A stretch of DNA of 50,575 nucleotides, from positions 1 through 50,575 of the forward strand of contig CAMXOH010000003.1 in assembly GCA_947245485.1 (NCBI GenBank). Reading direction: 5' to 3'. A program made the translations under genes and the position numbers. Each line of letters opens with the position of its first letter. The first letter of the stretch is position 1. Below, one piece after another: positions 6,156 through 14,278 of this stretch. The notes under the pieces are model-generated. The model saw only the letters and a list, made by a program, of their open reading frames with translations, did not search any database and had not been told where the DNA came from. Origin of the DNA: an uncultured Clostridia bacterium (lineage in GTDB: Bacteria; Bacillota; Clostridia; Christensenellales; Borkfalkiaceae).

Positions 6156-8207
6156 ATGAGCAAAAAAGCAATCATCAAACGTCTAAGCCTTGTAAATTTC
6201 AAAGGCTTGCGCAACGTCGTTATAGACTTTAACGACACAGTTACAACCATAAGCGGACGGAACGGCACGGGAAAGACTACCATAATGGACGCTTTTACAT
6301 GGCTTCTTTGGGGCAAAGACAGCGAAGGCAACGTAGATAGTAAGTTCGGAATTAAGACCAACGACGCAGAAGGTAACTTTATTCCCGACCTTGAACACGA
6401 GGTAGCCGGAACGTTGGAAATAATAGATACCGAAACGGGAAGTGTTGAAACCGTAGAACTCCGTCGCGTATTGGTTGAAGAATGGAAAACAGAGAAGGGA
6501 AAGACGGAAAGGAAGTTAAAGGGACATCATACCGACTACTTCTATAACGGAGTACCATTAAAAACAAAAGGCGAATACGACGAACGTATAAACGCAATTA
6601 TACCCGAAGCTGTTTTCAAGATGATTACCAACCCCTACTATTTCCTTTCCCTTCATTGGACGGCACAACGCGAAATGCTTTTGCAGATAGCCGGGGGCGT
6701 AAGCTACGAAGACATAGCGAAGGGAGATACCGCCTTTGCCGCATTGATAGAACGGCTTAGTGGGAAAACGGTAGAAGACTATAAACGCGAGATTGCAGCG
6801 CAAAAGGAGAAGATAACGAAGGAATTGGAAAAGATACCTACGCGTATTGACGAAATAACGCGTGCTACCCCGCTTACACCGGACTATGCCGCCCTTAACA
6901 CCGAAAAGGAGCAACTTACAAAAGAATTGAACGACATAGACGAAGCCGCCGCATCAGCAGCAGAAGCCAACCGTATCGCCTATGAAGCTGCCGCTAAGGT
7001 ACAAACCGCCATAAATGACAAACGTAGCAGCCAGCACGCATTAGTATTTAAGGCAAAGGAAACGGCAAGGAATGAAGCATTCAAGAAGAACGAAACTTAC
7101 AATAATGCCGACCGTAAGTTACAGCAGGTTATAAACGACGAACGCAGCGAAGCCAGCCGTTACCGTAGTGAATACGACCGTTTGACGAACGAGAAGAAAC
7201 GGACGCAAAGCACAATAGAAGGCTACAAGCAAATGCAGAACGAACTACGCGAAAGATGGTACAAAGTAAACGCCGAAGAATTTACCGCTACGGAAAGTCT
7301 TGTTTGCCCGTTGTTTAAGCACGCTTGCGCCGACCCGGTAGCATTAGCAAAATATAACACCGACCGGGAAGCCGCTCGCGAAAAATTCTATGCAGACCGG
7401 GAAGAACGCCTTAACAAGATTAACACGGACGGTCAGCGGTTAAACGAAATGATAACATCGCAGGAAGAAGAAGCCAACCGGATAGACAAAGCGTTAGCCG
7501 AATTGGAAACCAGCCACACTACCGCCGTAGCAAAGGCGAAAGAAGACCGCGAAGCGTTGCAAAAGGTTTTGAATGACAATCCCCGCGTAAATACCGAACC
7601 GGATATTAACGGAGAAGACCTCCCGGAATGGGTTGCGCTTGAAAAAGAAATAAAGGAACTTTCCGAACAGCTTCCAGCCTTCAACGCGGATGACGCGGCA
7701 AGCAGAACAGAGATACGCCAACGGAAAGCCAACCTTACTGCCCGGCTTGATGAAGTAAAGCGTAAACTAAACCTTCGCACCATTATAGAAGCCAACGAAA
7801 AGCGCATAGCCGAACTAAACGGGGAAGCCGCAAAATTGGCGCAGGAACGCGCCGAAATACAAGGCTGCGAAATAGTAATAGCCGACTTGATAAAAGCCCG
7901 TATGACGGAAGTGGAACGCCGCGTAAACGGATTGTTTAGCCGGGTTCAGTTCAAGATGTACAAAACGCTCGTAAACGGCGAAAAAGAACCGGATTGCATT
8001 TGCCTTATTGACGGGGTAAAATACGCGGATAAGAACCAAGCCGGGAAAGTTAATGCCGGGCTTGACATAATAAACACCCTTTGCACGTTCCACAACGTTA
8101 GCGCGCCTATTTTCGTGGATAACGCAGAAAGTATTAACGAGTTTATCCCGGTTGTTAGCCAGCTTGTAAAGTTGGTAGTAACTACCGAAGACTTCAAAGT
8201 AGAATAA
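6156..8207 (+). CDS. SMC/SbcC-like AAA ATPase
   Basis: From the ATG at 6156 this is 683 aa. Walker A is GRNGTGKTT (residues 34-42) in an SMC/RecF-like N-terminus (LSLVNFKGLRNVVIDF). Long coiled coils follow (about 200-600) around a CPLFKHAC cysteine pair resembling a zinc-hook apex. The C-terminal ABC half ends with APIFVDNAESI, a Walker B-like strand. Phage proteins of this class work with recombination nucleases and annealing proteins on DNA ends. RecT and an MBL-type nuclease follow two and three genes downstream, which supports a recombination-replication role. Confidence 0.8.
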   Translation: MSKKAIIKRLSLVNFKGLRNVVIDFNDTVTTISGRNGTGKTTIMDAFTWLLWGKDSEGNVDSKFGIKTNDAEGNFIPDLEHEVAGTLEIIDTETGSVETVELRRVLVEEWKTEKGKTERKLKGHHTDYFYNGVPLKTKGEYDERINAIIPEAVFKMITNPYYFLSLHWTAQREMLLQIAGGVSYEDIAKGDTAFAALIERLSGKTVEDYKREIAAQKEKITKELEKIPTRIDEITRATPLTPDYAALNTEKEQLTKELNDIDEAAASAAEANRIAYEAAAKVQTAINDKRSSQHALVFKAKETARNEAFKKNETYNNADRKLQQVINDERSEASRYRSEYDRLTNEKKRTQSTIEGYKQMQNELRERWYKVNAEEFTATESLVCPLFKHACADPVALAKYNTDREAAREKFYADREERLNKINTDGQRLNEMITSQEEEANRIDKALAELETSHTTAVAKAKEDREALQKVLNDNPRVNTEPDINGEDLPEWVALEKEIKELSEQLPAFNADDAASRTEIRQRKANLTARLDEVKRKLNLRTIIEANEKRIAELNGEAAKLAQERAEIQGCEIVIADLIKARMTEVERRVNGLFSRVQFKMYKTLVNGEKEPDCICLIDGVKYADKNQAGKVNAGLDIINTLCTFHNVSAPIFVDNAESINEFIPVVSQLVKLVVTTEDFKVE

Positions 8208-8239
8208 CATTATTATTAACTTTTTTAAATAACAGCTTT

Positions 8240-8977
8240 ATGAATACAGAAAAGAAAATCGCGTCTTACGAGGACGCTTGTAGAGTTTTGAACATTCAAC
8301 CGATTAACGAAGAAGCGTTTAACATATTCCCGAAGGAAGACCAAAGAAGCATGTTAGCCTACCACAAGCTGACAGTAATAACCCGCGCACTTAATAACGG
8401 TTGGAAGCCGAATTGGGACGACCAAAACGAATGGAAGTATTACCCGCTATTCCGTTATGTAAATGCCGGGCTTTCGTACGCGTATACGAATAACTCGGCT
8501 ACGTATACGATCGCGTATATCGGCTCTCGGCTTTGCTTTCCCACGTCCGCGCTCGCGAAATACGCAGCCGAACACTTTGCGGACTTGTATCGTGACTATT
8601 ATTGCTTTGCTTCGGGAAACGGAGAAACGCAACAAGCGGAAAGCAGCCAAGAAGAACCCCAAAGCGACTTTTTGAAGACCACCACAGAAGTAATGCAAAA
8701 GCATTTAGTACCATTATGTAACGGAAGCAGTTCACGCGGTCTTATCGTAGTAGGTTGCGACACAGATACGAAAGATAAAAACGGCGAAGACAGTACCGGA
8801 GTAATGGTAGGTTTTTGCGGAAATTATGGAGCCATAATAAAGGGCTTGAAAGAACTTCTTACCGGAAAGCAGTCCGCGCCGATAGTAGAACGGGCAACCC
8901 GCGAAATAGCTTTTGAAAAGATGATTAAAGGCGGTGGAATAGAGAGCTTTTTAAAGGACATAATGAACAACAATTAA
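8240..8977 (+). CDS. early DGR target protein A (VR2 inside)
   Basis: This 245-aa soluble early protein is paralogous to the one at 10997. Both share the block SYEDACRVLNI...NNGWKPNWDDQNEWKYYP..., then the DGR-type segment AGLSYAYTNNSATYTIAYIGSRLCF (about residues 75-100), then KYAAEHFADLY. The variable segment lies mid-protein, not at the C-terminus. A further domain (about 150-245, GLIVVGCDTDTKDKNGEDSTGVMVGFCGN) is unique to this copy. The segment has a C-type-lectin/FGE-like ending (GSRLC) as in DGR targets. No signal peptide is present, so it should act in the cytoplasm. Function is unknown. It lies between the SMC-like ATPase and recT genes. Confidence 0.8.
   Translation: MNTEKKIASYEDACRVLNIQPINEEAFNIFPKEDQRSMLAYHKLTVITRALNNGWKPNWDDQNEWKYYPLFRYVNAGLSYAYTNNSATYTIAYIGSRLCFPTSALAKYAAEHFADLYRDYYCFASGNGETQQAESSQEEPQSDFLKTTTEVMQKHLVPLCNGSSSRGLIVVGCDTDTKDKNGEDSTGVMVGFCGNYGAIIKGLKELLTGKQSAPIVERATREIAFEKMIKGGGIESFLKDIMNNN
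8462..8536 (+). repeat. DGR variable repeat VR2
   Basis: These 75 bp align without gaps to the 3' 75 bp of the template repeat (47141-47215). There are eight differences where the template has A, plus a single template T read as C. The last three A differences (CTCAGCTATAC in the template, CTCGGCTTTGC here) are identical in all VRs and mark the IMH versus IMH* difference. Homology to the template stops at the left edge. Confidence 0.85.
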
Positions 8978-8988
8978 CTAACGATAGT

Positions 8989-9816
8989 ATGAATACCAAC
9001 ACTTTACCCGCTACCATATTGGCAGCAAAAGAAAAGTTTGAATTAGCCTGCAAGGACGCTTCGGCTTTGCAGATCGTAAGCAACTTCGGTGCGGCATTTA
9101 CAGCCGTAAACGTAATAGCACTTCTTCGCGAAGCCATGACCGACGAAGTAATGGATAAGGTTTTCATGCCTTTGATGAACACGAAAATAGGATTTCTTAC
9201 AGACCGAAACGGGCGTGCAAGAAGCGGCGGGCGCGCCCCGCTTCCGCTTTACACCCGCGACATAGTACGCGATTGCATCATAGACGCGGTTACTATCGGC
9301 TTGCTTCCGACCGGAAACCAGTTCAATATAATAGCCGAAAGGATGTACCCCACTAAGGAAGGTTATACTTCGCTTCTTCGCAAGCTGGGCGTAAAATACT
9401 TCATTGATACCTCATACGACAAGGGGCAAACGCAGAACTTCGCCGAAATACCTTGCAAAATAAACTATGAGTATAACGGAGAAAAAAACGGCTTTAGCAT
9501 TATTGCAACCGTAAAGAAGGATGATTACAGCAGCCACGACCAACTGCGCGGAAAAGCCGAAAGAAAGGCTAAGAAAGCCCTATACGAGTACATTACGGGG
9601 TGCGACTTCGGCGATGCAGACGAACAAAGCAGCGTACCGATAGTGGATGCGGTAGCCGAAGAAATAAAAGAAGAAGCGAATGCCGCGCCTACTATTGGAG
9701 TTATCGACGGGCAACCCATACAAGCACAGCAGGGACAAACGGCGCAAAGCGAGCCAGCTAACCCGCCGCAAGCACGGGAAGGTCGCGGAAGTAATAACGC
9801 TAAACCATTGTTCTAA
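8989..9816 (+). CDS. recT: RecT-family single-strand annealing protein
   Basis: This 275-aa protein should anneal complementary single strands during phage recombination and replication. Its central region (about 35-215) carries the RecT-like pattern, including CIIDAVTIGLLPTGNQFNIIAERMYPTKEGYTSLLRKLGV and the C-terminal core GKAERKAKKALYEYITG. The last 60 residues are a Gln/Ala/Pro-rich tail. It is followed after 2 bp by an MBL-fold gene, the likely exonuclease partner. Length is in the family range. Confidence 0.8.
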   Translation: MNTNTLPATILAAKEKFELACKDASALQIVSNFGAAFTAVNVIALLREAMTDEVMDKVFMPLMNTKIGFLTDRNGRARSGGRAPLPLYTRDIVRDCIIDAVTIGLLPTGNQFNIIAERMYPTKEGYTSLLRKLGVKYFIDTSYDKGQTQNFAEIPCKINYEYNGEKNGFSIIATVKKDDYSSHDQLRGKAERKAKKALYEYITGCDFGDADEQSSVPIVDAVAEEIKEEANAAPTIGVIDGQPIQAQQGQTAQSEPANPPQAREGRGSNNAKPLF

Positions 9817-9818
9817 AT

Positions 9819-10571
9819 ATGGAATTAACCGTATTAGGTTCAAGTTCAGAGGGTAACGCCTACGTTTTGCAAAACGCGGGCGAAGCCCTTCTACTTGAAG
9901 CTGGAATACCATTCAAGAAGGTATTAGCAGCGTTGGGCAACAACGTAAAGAAAATAGTAGGCTGCCTCATTACCCATGAACATGGCGACCATGCCGGGCG
10001 TATTAATGAGGTTTTAAACTACGTTGTTCCGGTTTACGCTTCCAAAGGCACGATAGAAGCCGCTAAGATTAATTCTTGCTGGCGACCGACCCACATAAGG
10101 ATGGAAAACGGAAGTTACCAGCATTTACGGCTGGGCGGTTTTACTATCATTCCCTTTCCCACGAAGCACGACAGCCGCGAACCGTTGGGCTTCTACGTCT
10201 GGCATGAAGAAACGGGCGGCGTATTGTTTGCTACCGATACTTTCTATTTGCCTTGCACATTTGCCGGGTTGAACAACATATTAATTGAATGCAACTACGA
10301 CCCGGATATATTGGAACGCAATGTAACAGAAGGTTATATACCGGAAGTATTGAAAGAACGAGTACGGAGAAGCCATTTAAGCTACTATACTTGTTTGGAC
10401 GCGTTGAAGGCTAACGACCTAACACGGGTTAATAACATAGTATTGATACATATAAGCGAAGGGAACGGCGACGCGGTAGCCTTCCGGGACGGAATAGCAA
10501 AAGCCACCGGAAAAACGGTACACGTCGCAAAACCCGGACTACGGATTAGTTTCAACAAAACACCTTTTTAA
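9819..10571 (+). CDS. metallo-beta-lactamase-fold nuclease (YycJ/WalJ-like)
   Basis: This 250-aa protein starts MELTVLGSSSEGNAYVL and has the metal-binding motif THEHGDHAG (about 52-60), a TKHDSREPLGF strand, FATDTFYLP with the bridging Asp, and a C-terminal SHLSYYTCLDAL... region. The SSSEGNAYVL opening is typical of the YycJ/WalJ group, some members of which have 5'-3' exonuclease activity. Lying directly after recT, it plausibly makes the single strands that RecT anneals. Catalytic type is known for the family; the pairing with RecT is inferred. Confidence 0.8.
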   Translation: MELTVLGSSSEGNAYVLQNAGEALLLEAGIPFKKVLAALGNNVKKIVGCLITHEHGDHAGRINEVLNYVVPVYASKGTIEAAKINSCWRPTHIRMENGSYQHLRLGGFTIIPFPTKHDSREPLGFYVWHEETGGVLFATDTFYLPCTFAGLNNILIECNYDPDILERNVTEGYIPEVLKERVRRSHLSYYTCLDALKANDLTRVNNIVLIHISEGNGDAVAFRDGIAKATGKTVHVAKPGLRISFNKTPF

Positions 10572-10582
10572 TTGCAAGCACT

Positions 10583-10978
10583 ATGATTAAAGGGTTTTCA
10601 GAAGAAACGCAACCGCTGACAGAATACGAAAGGAAAGTAATACTTCCGATTATTCTTGAAGGCTTGAAAACCAAGATAGGCAAAGCCAACGCGGTAACGA
10701 ATAAGTATATTATTTCCCGGTTACGTGACAGCTACAAGATAGACGCGGCACGGCTAAGGAAGATAATAAACCACATTCGTACAAACGACCTTCTACCGGG
10801 ACTTATAGCAACTTCCGAAGGCTATTTCTTAGCTACGACCGAAAGCGAACTTTTGGAATACGAAGAAAGCCTGAAAGGACGTGAAGAAGCTATAAAAGCA
10901 GTACGGTTGAGTATCGCAAGGCAAAGGCGCATACTTTACGAAGACGCGCACAAGCCCAAGCAGGGAACATTATTTTAA
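10583..10978 (+). CDS. conserved phage winged-helix-like protein
   Basis: This 131-aa basic protein contains LTEYERKVILPIILEGLKTKIGKANAVTNKYIISRLRDSYKIDAARLRKIINHIRTNDLLPGLIATSEGYFLATTESEL, which reads as a winged-helix fold: three helices, then a beta-hairpin wing around LIATSEGYFLA. Such proteins are common beside recombination genes in Bacteroidetes and Firmicutes phages. It ends KPKQGTLF, a tail similar to PCNA/beta-clamp-binding peptides (Qxx[L/M]F-like), which is only suggestive. Confidence 0.6.
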   Translation: MIKGFSEETQPLTEYERKVILPIILEGLKTKIGKANAVTNKYIISRLRDSYKIDAARLRKIINHIRTNDLLPGLIATSEGYFLATTESELLEYEESLKGREEAIKAVRLSIARQRRILYEDAHKPKQGTLF

Positions 10979-10996
10979 TATTTAAATTTTAGTGAC

Positions 10997-11545
10997 ATGA
11001 AAAAGATTTGTTTATACAGAAAAGAGAACGGGAACGAGAATTTACAAGGCAGATACGACAACGTAGAAGAAGCGCAAGACACCGTAAAGAAACTTACCGA
11101 AGACGAAGGGAACGGTAGTATTTTCGATTACTTCTACAAGGAAGAAGACTACGAGGAAATAACCGACCGGGTAAAGACCTACGAAGACGCATGTAAGGTA
11201 TTAGGCGTAGAACCGATAAACGAACAAAACGCGAAGGCGCAAGGCTTCAGATCGGACGAAATAGCACGCCGCAAATTGGAAACTATTGCCGCAGCACTTA
11301 ACGAAGGCTGGAAACCGGATTGGAACAATACCGACCAATACAAATACTACCCTTACTTCTATATACAAGAAAACGCGAAAGGCAAAGGTTCTGCCGGGCT
11401 TTCGTTCGCGTATACGAATCGCGCGGCTTCGTATACGTTTGCGGTTATCGGCTCTCGGCTTTGCTTCTACGCTTCACGTTTGGCACGGTACGCGGGCAAC
11501 CAATTTACAGACTTATACGAACAAATTTTAATTGAGAAGCTATGA
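10997..11545 (+). CDS. early DGR target protein B (VR3 inside)
   Basis: This 182-aa paralogue of the 8240 protein has a short N-terminal domain (1-55, MKKICLYRKENGNENLQGRYDNVEEAQDTVKKL) followed by the shared block TYEDACKVLGVEPINE...NEGWKPDWNNTDQYKYYP. The DGR segment AGLSFAYTNRAASYTFAVIGSRLCF (about 132-156) and a closing RLARYAGNQFTDLYEQ come next. The variable segment is near, but not at, the C-terminus. There is no export signal. The stop overlaps the HU gene start (ATGA), so both are in one operon. Function is unknown; because one partner residue set is diversified, an interaction role is likely. Confidence 0.8.
   Translation: MKKICLYRKENGNENLQGRYDNVEEAQDTVKKLTEDEGNGSIFDYFYKEEDYEEITDRVKTYEDACKVLGVEPINEQNAKAQGFRSDEIARRKLETIAAALNEGWKPDWNNTDQYKYYPYFYIQENAKGKGSAGLSFAYTNRAASYTFAVIGSRLCFYASRLARYAGNQFTDLYEQILIEKL
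11390..11464 (+). repeat. DGR variable repeat VR3
   Basis: These 75 bp align without gaps to template bases 47141-47215. All 16 differences fall at template adenines (of 23 in that stretch) and none at C, G or T. Changes are to T, G and C, as expected for adenine-directed mutagenic retrohoming. The 3' end is the same ATCGGCTCTCGGCTTTGC found in VR1 and VR2. Confidence 0.92.
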
Positions 11546-11814
11546 CAAAGCAGGAATTAGTGAACTCGGTAGCGGAACAGACCGGATTAAACAGCTATCA
11601 AGTAAAGGAAGTATTAGAACGTACATTTGATGTTATTCGGGACGAAGTGACGGGCGGCGATACGGTAACTATTCGCGGCTTCGGTACTTTCCAAACGAAG
11701 CAACGCAAGGCGAAACCAGCCCGGAACATAAATACGGGCGAAACCCTATTAGTTCCAGCCCGCAAGGTTGTTGTTTTCAAACCCTCAAAAGACTTTAACG
11801 CGGATAGGATATGA
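11542..11814 (+). CDS. HU/IHF-family DNA-bending protein
   Basis: A 90-aa protein matching the HU family end to end: MTKQELVNSVAEQTGLNSYQVKEVLERTFDVIRDEVTGGDTVTIRGFGTF and the arm/tail region KPARNINTGETLLVPARKVVVFKPSKDF. The conserved GFGTF and RNPxTGE-like (RNINTGE) motifs are present. It bends DNA, probably at the origin, att site or promoters of the phage. It is coupled by 4-nt overlaps to both neighbours (starts ATGA). Confidence 0.92.
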   Translation: MTKQELVNSVAEQTGLNSYQVKEVLERTFDVIRDEVTGGDTVTIRGFGTFQTKQRKAKPARNINTGETLLVPARKVVVFKPSKDFNADRI

Positions 11815-12659
11815 AACAGAACGAAAAAATACAGACCCGGAAAGACGAAGTACGCTTCAAAACTTCGGACATACGCCGAATAATAGGAAAATACTTAGCG
11901 GCAAATGTTTTGCGCACATGGAACGAGGACTTTGTGGACGATGATACGGGAGAGGTTGTAACTATTGAGCGCAACGAAATTCTGTTTGAGCGCGGGAAAT
12001 ATATAGATAACGATTTGGCGACCGAGATAAATTTCTATCTGCAAAGCGAAGACGTTAAAGAAGTGGAAGTAAGTAACCAACGAAGACTCGCTTACGAAAA
12101 CAAGCGAACCAGCCTTTACCCGTTCAAGATTTCCGCTACCATTGGCGGTAAGCGGCATAACTTCATATTGCAGGCGCAAAACATAATAAAAGCCTATGAG
12201 GTTGCGACCGACTATATAGAATTGAATTTTACCCAGCCGTTCGACATAGTGGGCATAAAGTTGATGGATAGGATTATAATTCTTAACGACCGCCTGCGGA
12301 AACACGTTGAAGCGCAGGAAGGCGCAAACGAAGAAGGCGAAGAAAGCAACGACGGGGAAGATCAGCGCAACGATACGAAGTATTACAAGGTTGAAGCCGA
12401 CGTAGTAATACAATCGGAAGACGAAGAAGAACCGAATAAGCAGAACTACGATTTTGTTGTAAAAACACGCGACGTGGATACGGCTAAGGTCGTTATTACC
12501 GCATGGATAAACAGCAAGATAAAAGAGCGTATAGAAAAAGAAAACGAAGAATGTAAGGTAGTGGATATTTCCATACTTGCGGCTTCGCCTTTCGCTTGCA
12601 ACGCGATTGTAGAAAAAGCCTTTTGTTTGGCATACAAAGAACAAGAAGAAAGTTATTAA
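11811..12659 (+). CDS. hypothetical early protein, 282 aa
   Basis: An unrecognised protein co-translated with HU (4-nt overlap). It is alpha/beta in character with two similar halves: VSNQRRLAYENKRTSLYPFKISATIGGKRHNFILQAQNIIKAYEVATDYI and KYYKVEADVVIQSEDEEEPNKQNYDFVVKTRDVDTAKVVITAWI both read as a beta-meander followed by a helix. An acidic linker (about 165-190, EGANEEGEESNDGEDQ) separates them. No membrane segment or catalytic motif is evident. Context between HU and the initiator gene suggests a replication or nucleoid role. Confidence 0.65.
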   Translation: MKQNEKIQTRKDEVRFKTSDIRRIIGKYLAANVLRTWNEDFVDDDTGEVVTIERNEILFERGKYIDNDLATEINFYLQSEDVKEVEVSNQRRLAYENKRTSLYPFKISATIGGKRHNFILQAQNIIKAYEVATDYIELNFTQPFDIVGIKLMDRIIILNDRLRKHVEAQEGANEEGEESNDGEDQRNDTKYYKVEADVVIQSEDEEEPNKQNYDFVVKTRDVDTAKVVITAWINSKIKERIEKENEECKVVDISILAASPFACNAIVEKAFCLAYKEQEESY

Positions 12660-12665
12660 CTAACC

Positions 12666-12689
12666 GGGGCGCGCCTTCGGGCGTGTCCC
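12666..12689 (+). terminator. UUCG-tetraloop hairpin after HU operon
   Basis: A 10-pair stem (with two G-U pairs) is closed by TTCG: GGGGCGCGCC/GGCGTGTCCC. It is extremely stable but is not followed by a T-run. It could act as a weak terminator, or as a processing or stability element between the HU operon and the replication genes. Confidence 0.5.
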
Positions 12690-12704
12690 TAAAATATACC
12701 TATC

Positions 12705-13565
12705 ATGGGCGATAAAAATTCATTCGTATTATATATGGATTTGCTTTCAGTGCTTGATGAACTTGACGACGAAGAAACGGCTATGTTGTTCCGCGCGATT
12801 AGAGCCTATAACCAATTAGAGAGCGAAAACGAAGCTATACGGACGAAGGCTGCGGAAGATTTGGAAGCAATGACGGCGAACAAAACCGTTAGGATAGCAT
12901 TTGCACCCATCCGAAAACGTCTTGAAGCTGATAACAAGCGTTACGCGGAAACAGTGCAGTTGAATAAAGCTAACGGCAAATTAGGGGGCGCGCCTAAAGG
13001 TAATCAGAACGCACGAAAGAAGAAAAAGAATACGGAAACCGAGGAAACAAGCCAAAACAACCCAAACAACCGGGCGGTTGATTTTTCAACCGAAACAACC
13101 GAAGGGTTGAAAAAACAAGCGAAAACAACCGAAAACAACATTGATATGATATGTAATGATGTTGATATGATTAATAATAATTCTCCTTCTCTTCTTTCTC
13201 TTGATGGCGTGCGCGAGAAAAAAAACATAAACGGCAAGGAAACCGAAAACAGTAAGTTTCTAACCGAATTTTTCAGCGAAAACAAAAGGGCGCAGATAGA
13301 AACCATTTGCATGCAGCTTTATGTCACTCCCGAACGATTGCGCAAGGAAGCCGAAGAAGTTATAGACGAATGGGAACTAACCGGAGATACCCACATAAAT
13401 TATACCGAATGGGCGCGGCATTTGATTAATCATCTAAGAATTAAAATAAGGAAAGACAATGGGAACAACAGAGAACAAAAAGCAGGAGCAACCGATACAA
13501 CGGATAGACATAGTGGCATTTGCGAACCTGCTACGCAAAAGAAGCCCCGCCGTAGCACGCTTTAA
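12705..13565 (+). CDS. DUF6291 replication-initiator-like protein
   Basis: In this 286-aa protein residues 1-110 (MGDKNSFVLYMDLLSVLDELDDEETAMLFRAIRAYNQLES...RLEADNKRYAETVQLNKANGKLGGAPKGNQNARKKK) fit the DUF6291 pattern of Bacteroidetes phages, which occupies the place of a replisome organiser. The middle (about 115-170) is encoded by an iteron-like repeat array. The C-terminal part (ENKRAQIETICMQLYVTPERLRKEAEEVIDEW...NYTEWARHLINHLRIK) resembles the C-terminal domain of phage initiators. The DnaC-like loader follows with an unusual 107-nt overlap. The initiator role is strongly suggested by context but not proven. Confidence 0.7.
   Translation: MGDKNSFVLYMDLLSVLDELDDEETAMLFRAIRAYNQLESENEAIRTKAAEDLEAMTANKTVRIAFAPIRKRLEADNKRYAETVQLNKANGKLGGAPKGNQNARKKKKNTETEETSQNNPNNRAVDFSTETTEGLKKQAKTTENNIDMICNDVDMINNNSPSLLSLDGVREKKNINGKETENSKFLTEFFSENKRAQIETICMQLYVTPERLRKEAEEVIDEWELTGDTHINYTEWARHLINHLRIKIRKDNGNNREQKAGATDTTDRHSGICEPATQKKPRRSTL
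13050..13225. repeat. iteron-like array inside initiator gene, copy 1
   Basis: The segment is packed with AACAACC and AACCGAAAACAACCG words plus inverted pairs (CAACCG-GG-CGGTTG; CAACC...GGGTTG), followed by an AT-rich zone (TTGATATGATATGTAATGATG..., TTAATAATAATT). Iterons next to an AT-rich unwinding zone inside the initiator gene are the design of lambda ori within O. Nearly the same sequence recurs in non-coding DNA at 29133-29297. Confidence 0.6.
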
Positions 13566-14175
13566 GATTGACCGTTATACGCAGGACGTACCCGCCATGC
13601 TACGCGAATGTTACCGTTTCCAAGTTGAAAACCGGGGCTATTCTTACCAAGAAGACGAAGCGACAAGGCAGCATCTTACAATGGCGGCGCGTTGGCTCGT
13701 TGGCGAAAGCATGAAACCGGGGTTATTCATGTACGGAACACCCGGATGCGGAAAGACAACATTAGCGCGTGCAATTTCCCAGCTAATAAATACGATTTAC
13801 CATAGCGATATATCGTTTGAACGTAAAGGCGTTTCCTTTATTCCGGCTTCCGCACTTACGGAAGCAGCGAAGGGGGAAAAGCAGGAACTTTTAGCGGACT
13901 TGAAAAATACCGAGCTTCTTTGCATCGACGACGTAGGGACGGAACCAGCAAGCCTAAAGGTTTGGGGAAACGAGGTTAGCCCGTTGGTAGATTTGCTATA
14001 CCACCGTTACGACCGCCAGTTATTCACGATTATAACCTCAAACTTGGAAGGCGACGAAGATATAGCCAAGCGTTACGGGGTTCGTGTAGCCGACCGATTT
14101 GTAGAGATGTTCGACCTTATAGGCTTCGATAATTCAAGTTACCGACCAAGACTAACAAAGCTAACACCGCGATAG
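13459..14175 (+). CDS. DnaC/IstB-like helicase loader ATPase
   Basis: This 238-aa AAA+ ATPase should load the replicative helicase at the phage origin. Walker A is YGTPGCGKTT (about residues 93-101), Walker B LLCIDDVG (about 153-160), the sensor region TIITSNL and an Arg-finger-like stretch RYGVRVADRFVEM. The N-terminus (1-75) resembles DnaC-type loaders. No helicase gene is seen nearby, so the host DnaB is presumably used. The chosen start gives a 107-nt overlap with the initiator gene. The N-terminal sequence in the overlap looks real, so I keep it; a later Met (MLRECYRF, about residue 47) is the alternative. Confidence 0.85.
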   Translation: MGTTENKKQEQPIQRIDIVAFANLLRKRSPAVARFKIDRYTQDVPAMLRECYRFQVENRGYSYQEDEATRQHLTMAARWLVGESMKPGLFMYGTPGCGKTTLARAISQLINTIYHSDISFERKGVSFIPASALTEAAKGEKQELLADLKNTELLCIDDVGTEPASLKVWGNEVSPLVDLLYHRYDRQLFTIITSNLEGDEDIAKRYGVRVADRFVEMFDLIGFDNSSYRPRLTKLTPR

Positions 14176-14278
14176 CTGTACAAATGAACCCCGATATTCA
14201 ACTATCGTATTTCAGACGGTAAGATGTAAGGGAAACAATATAATAACGCCTTAACGGGCAAAAAAACGATTAAAAGAC

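Noticed and set aside
8052-8063. AATGCCGGGCTT in the SMC-like gene resembles the TR core
   Set aside because: Only a 12-bp match, with no further TR homology and no IMH; chance occurrence of a common codon string.
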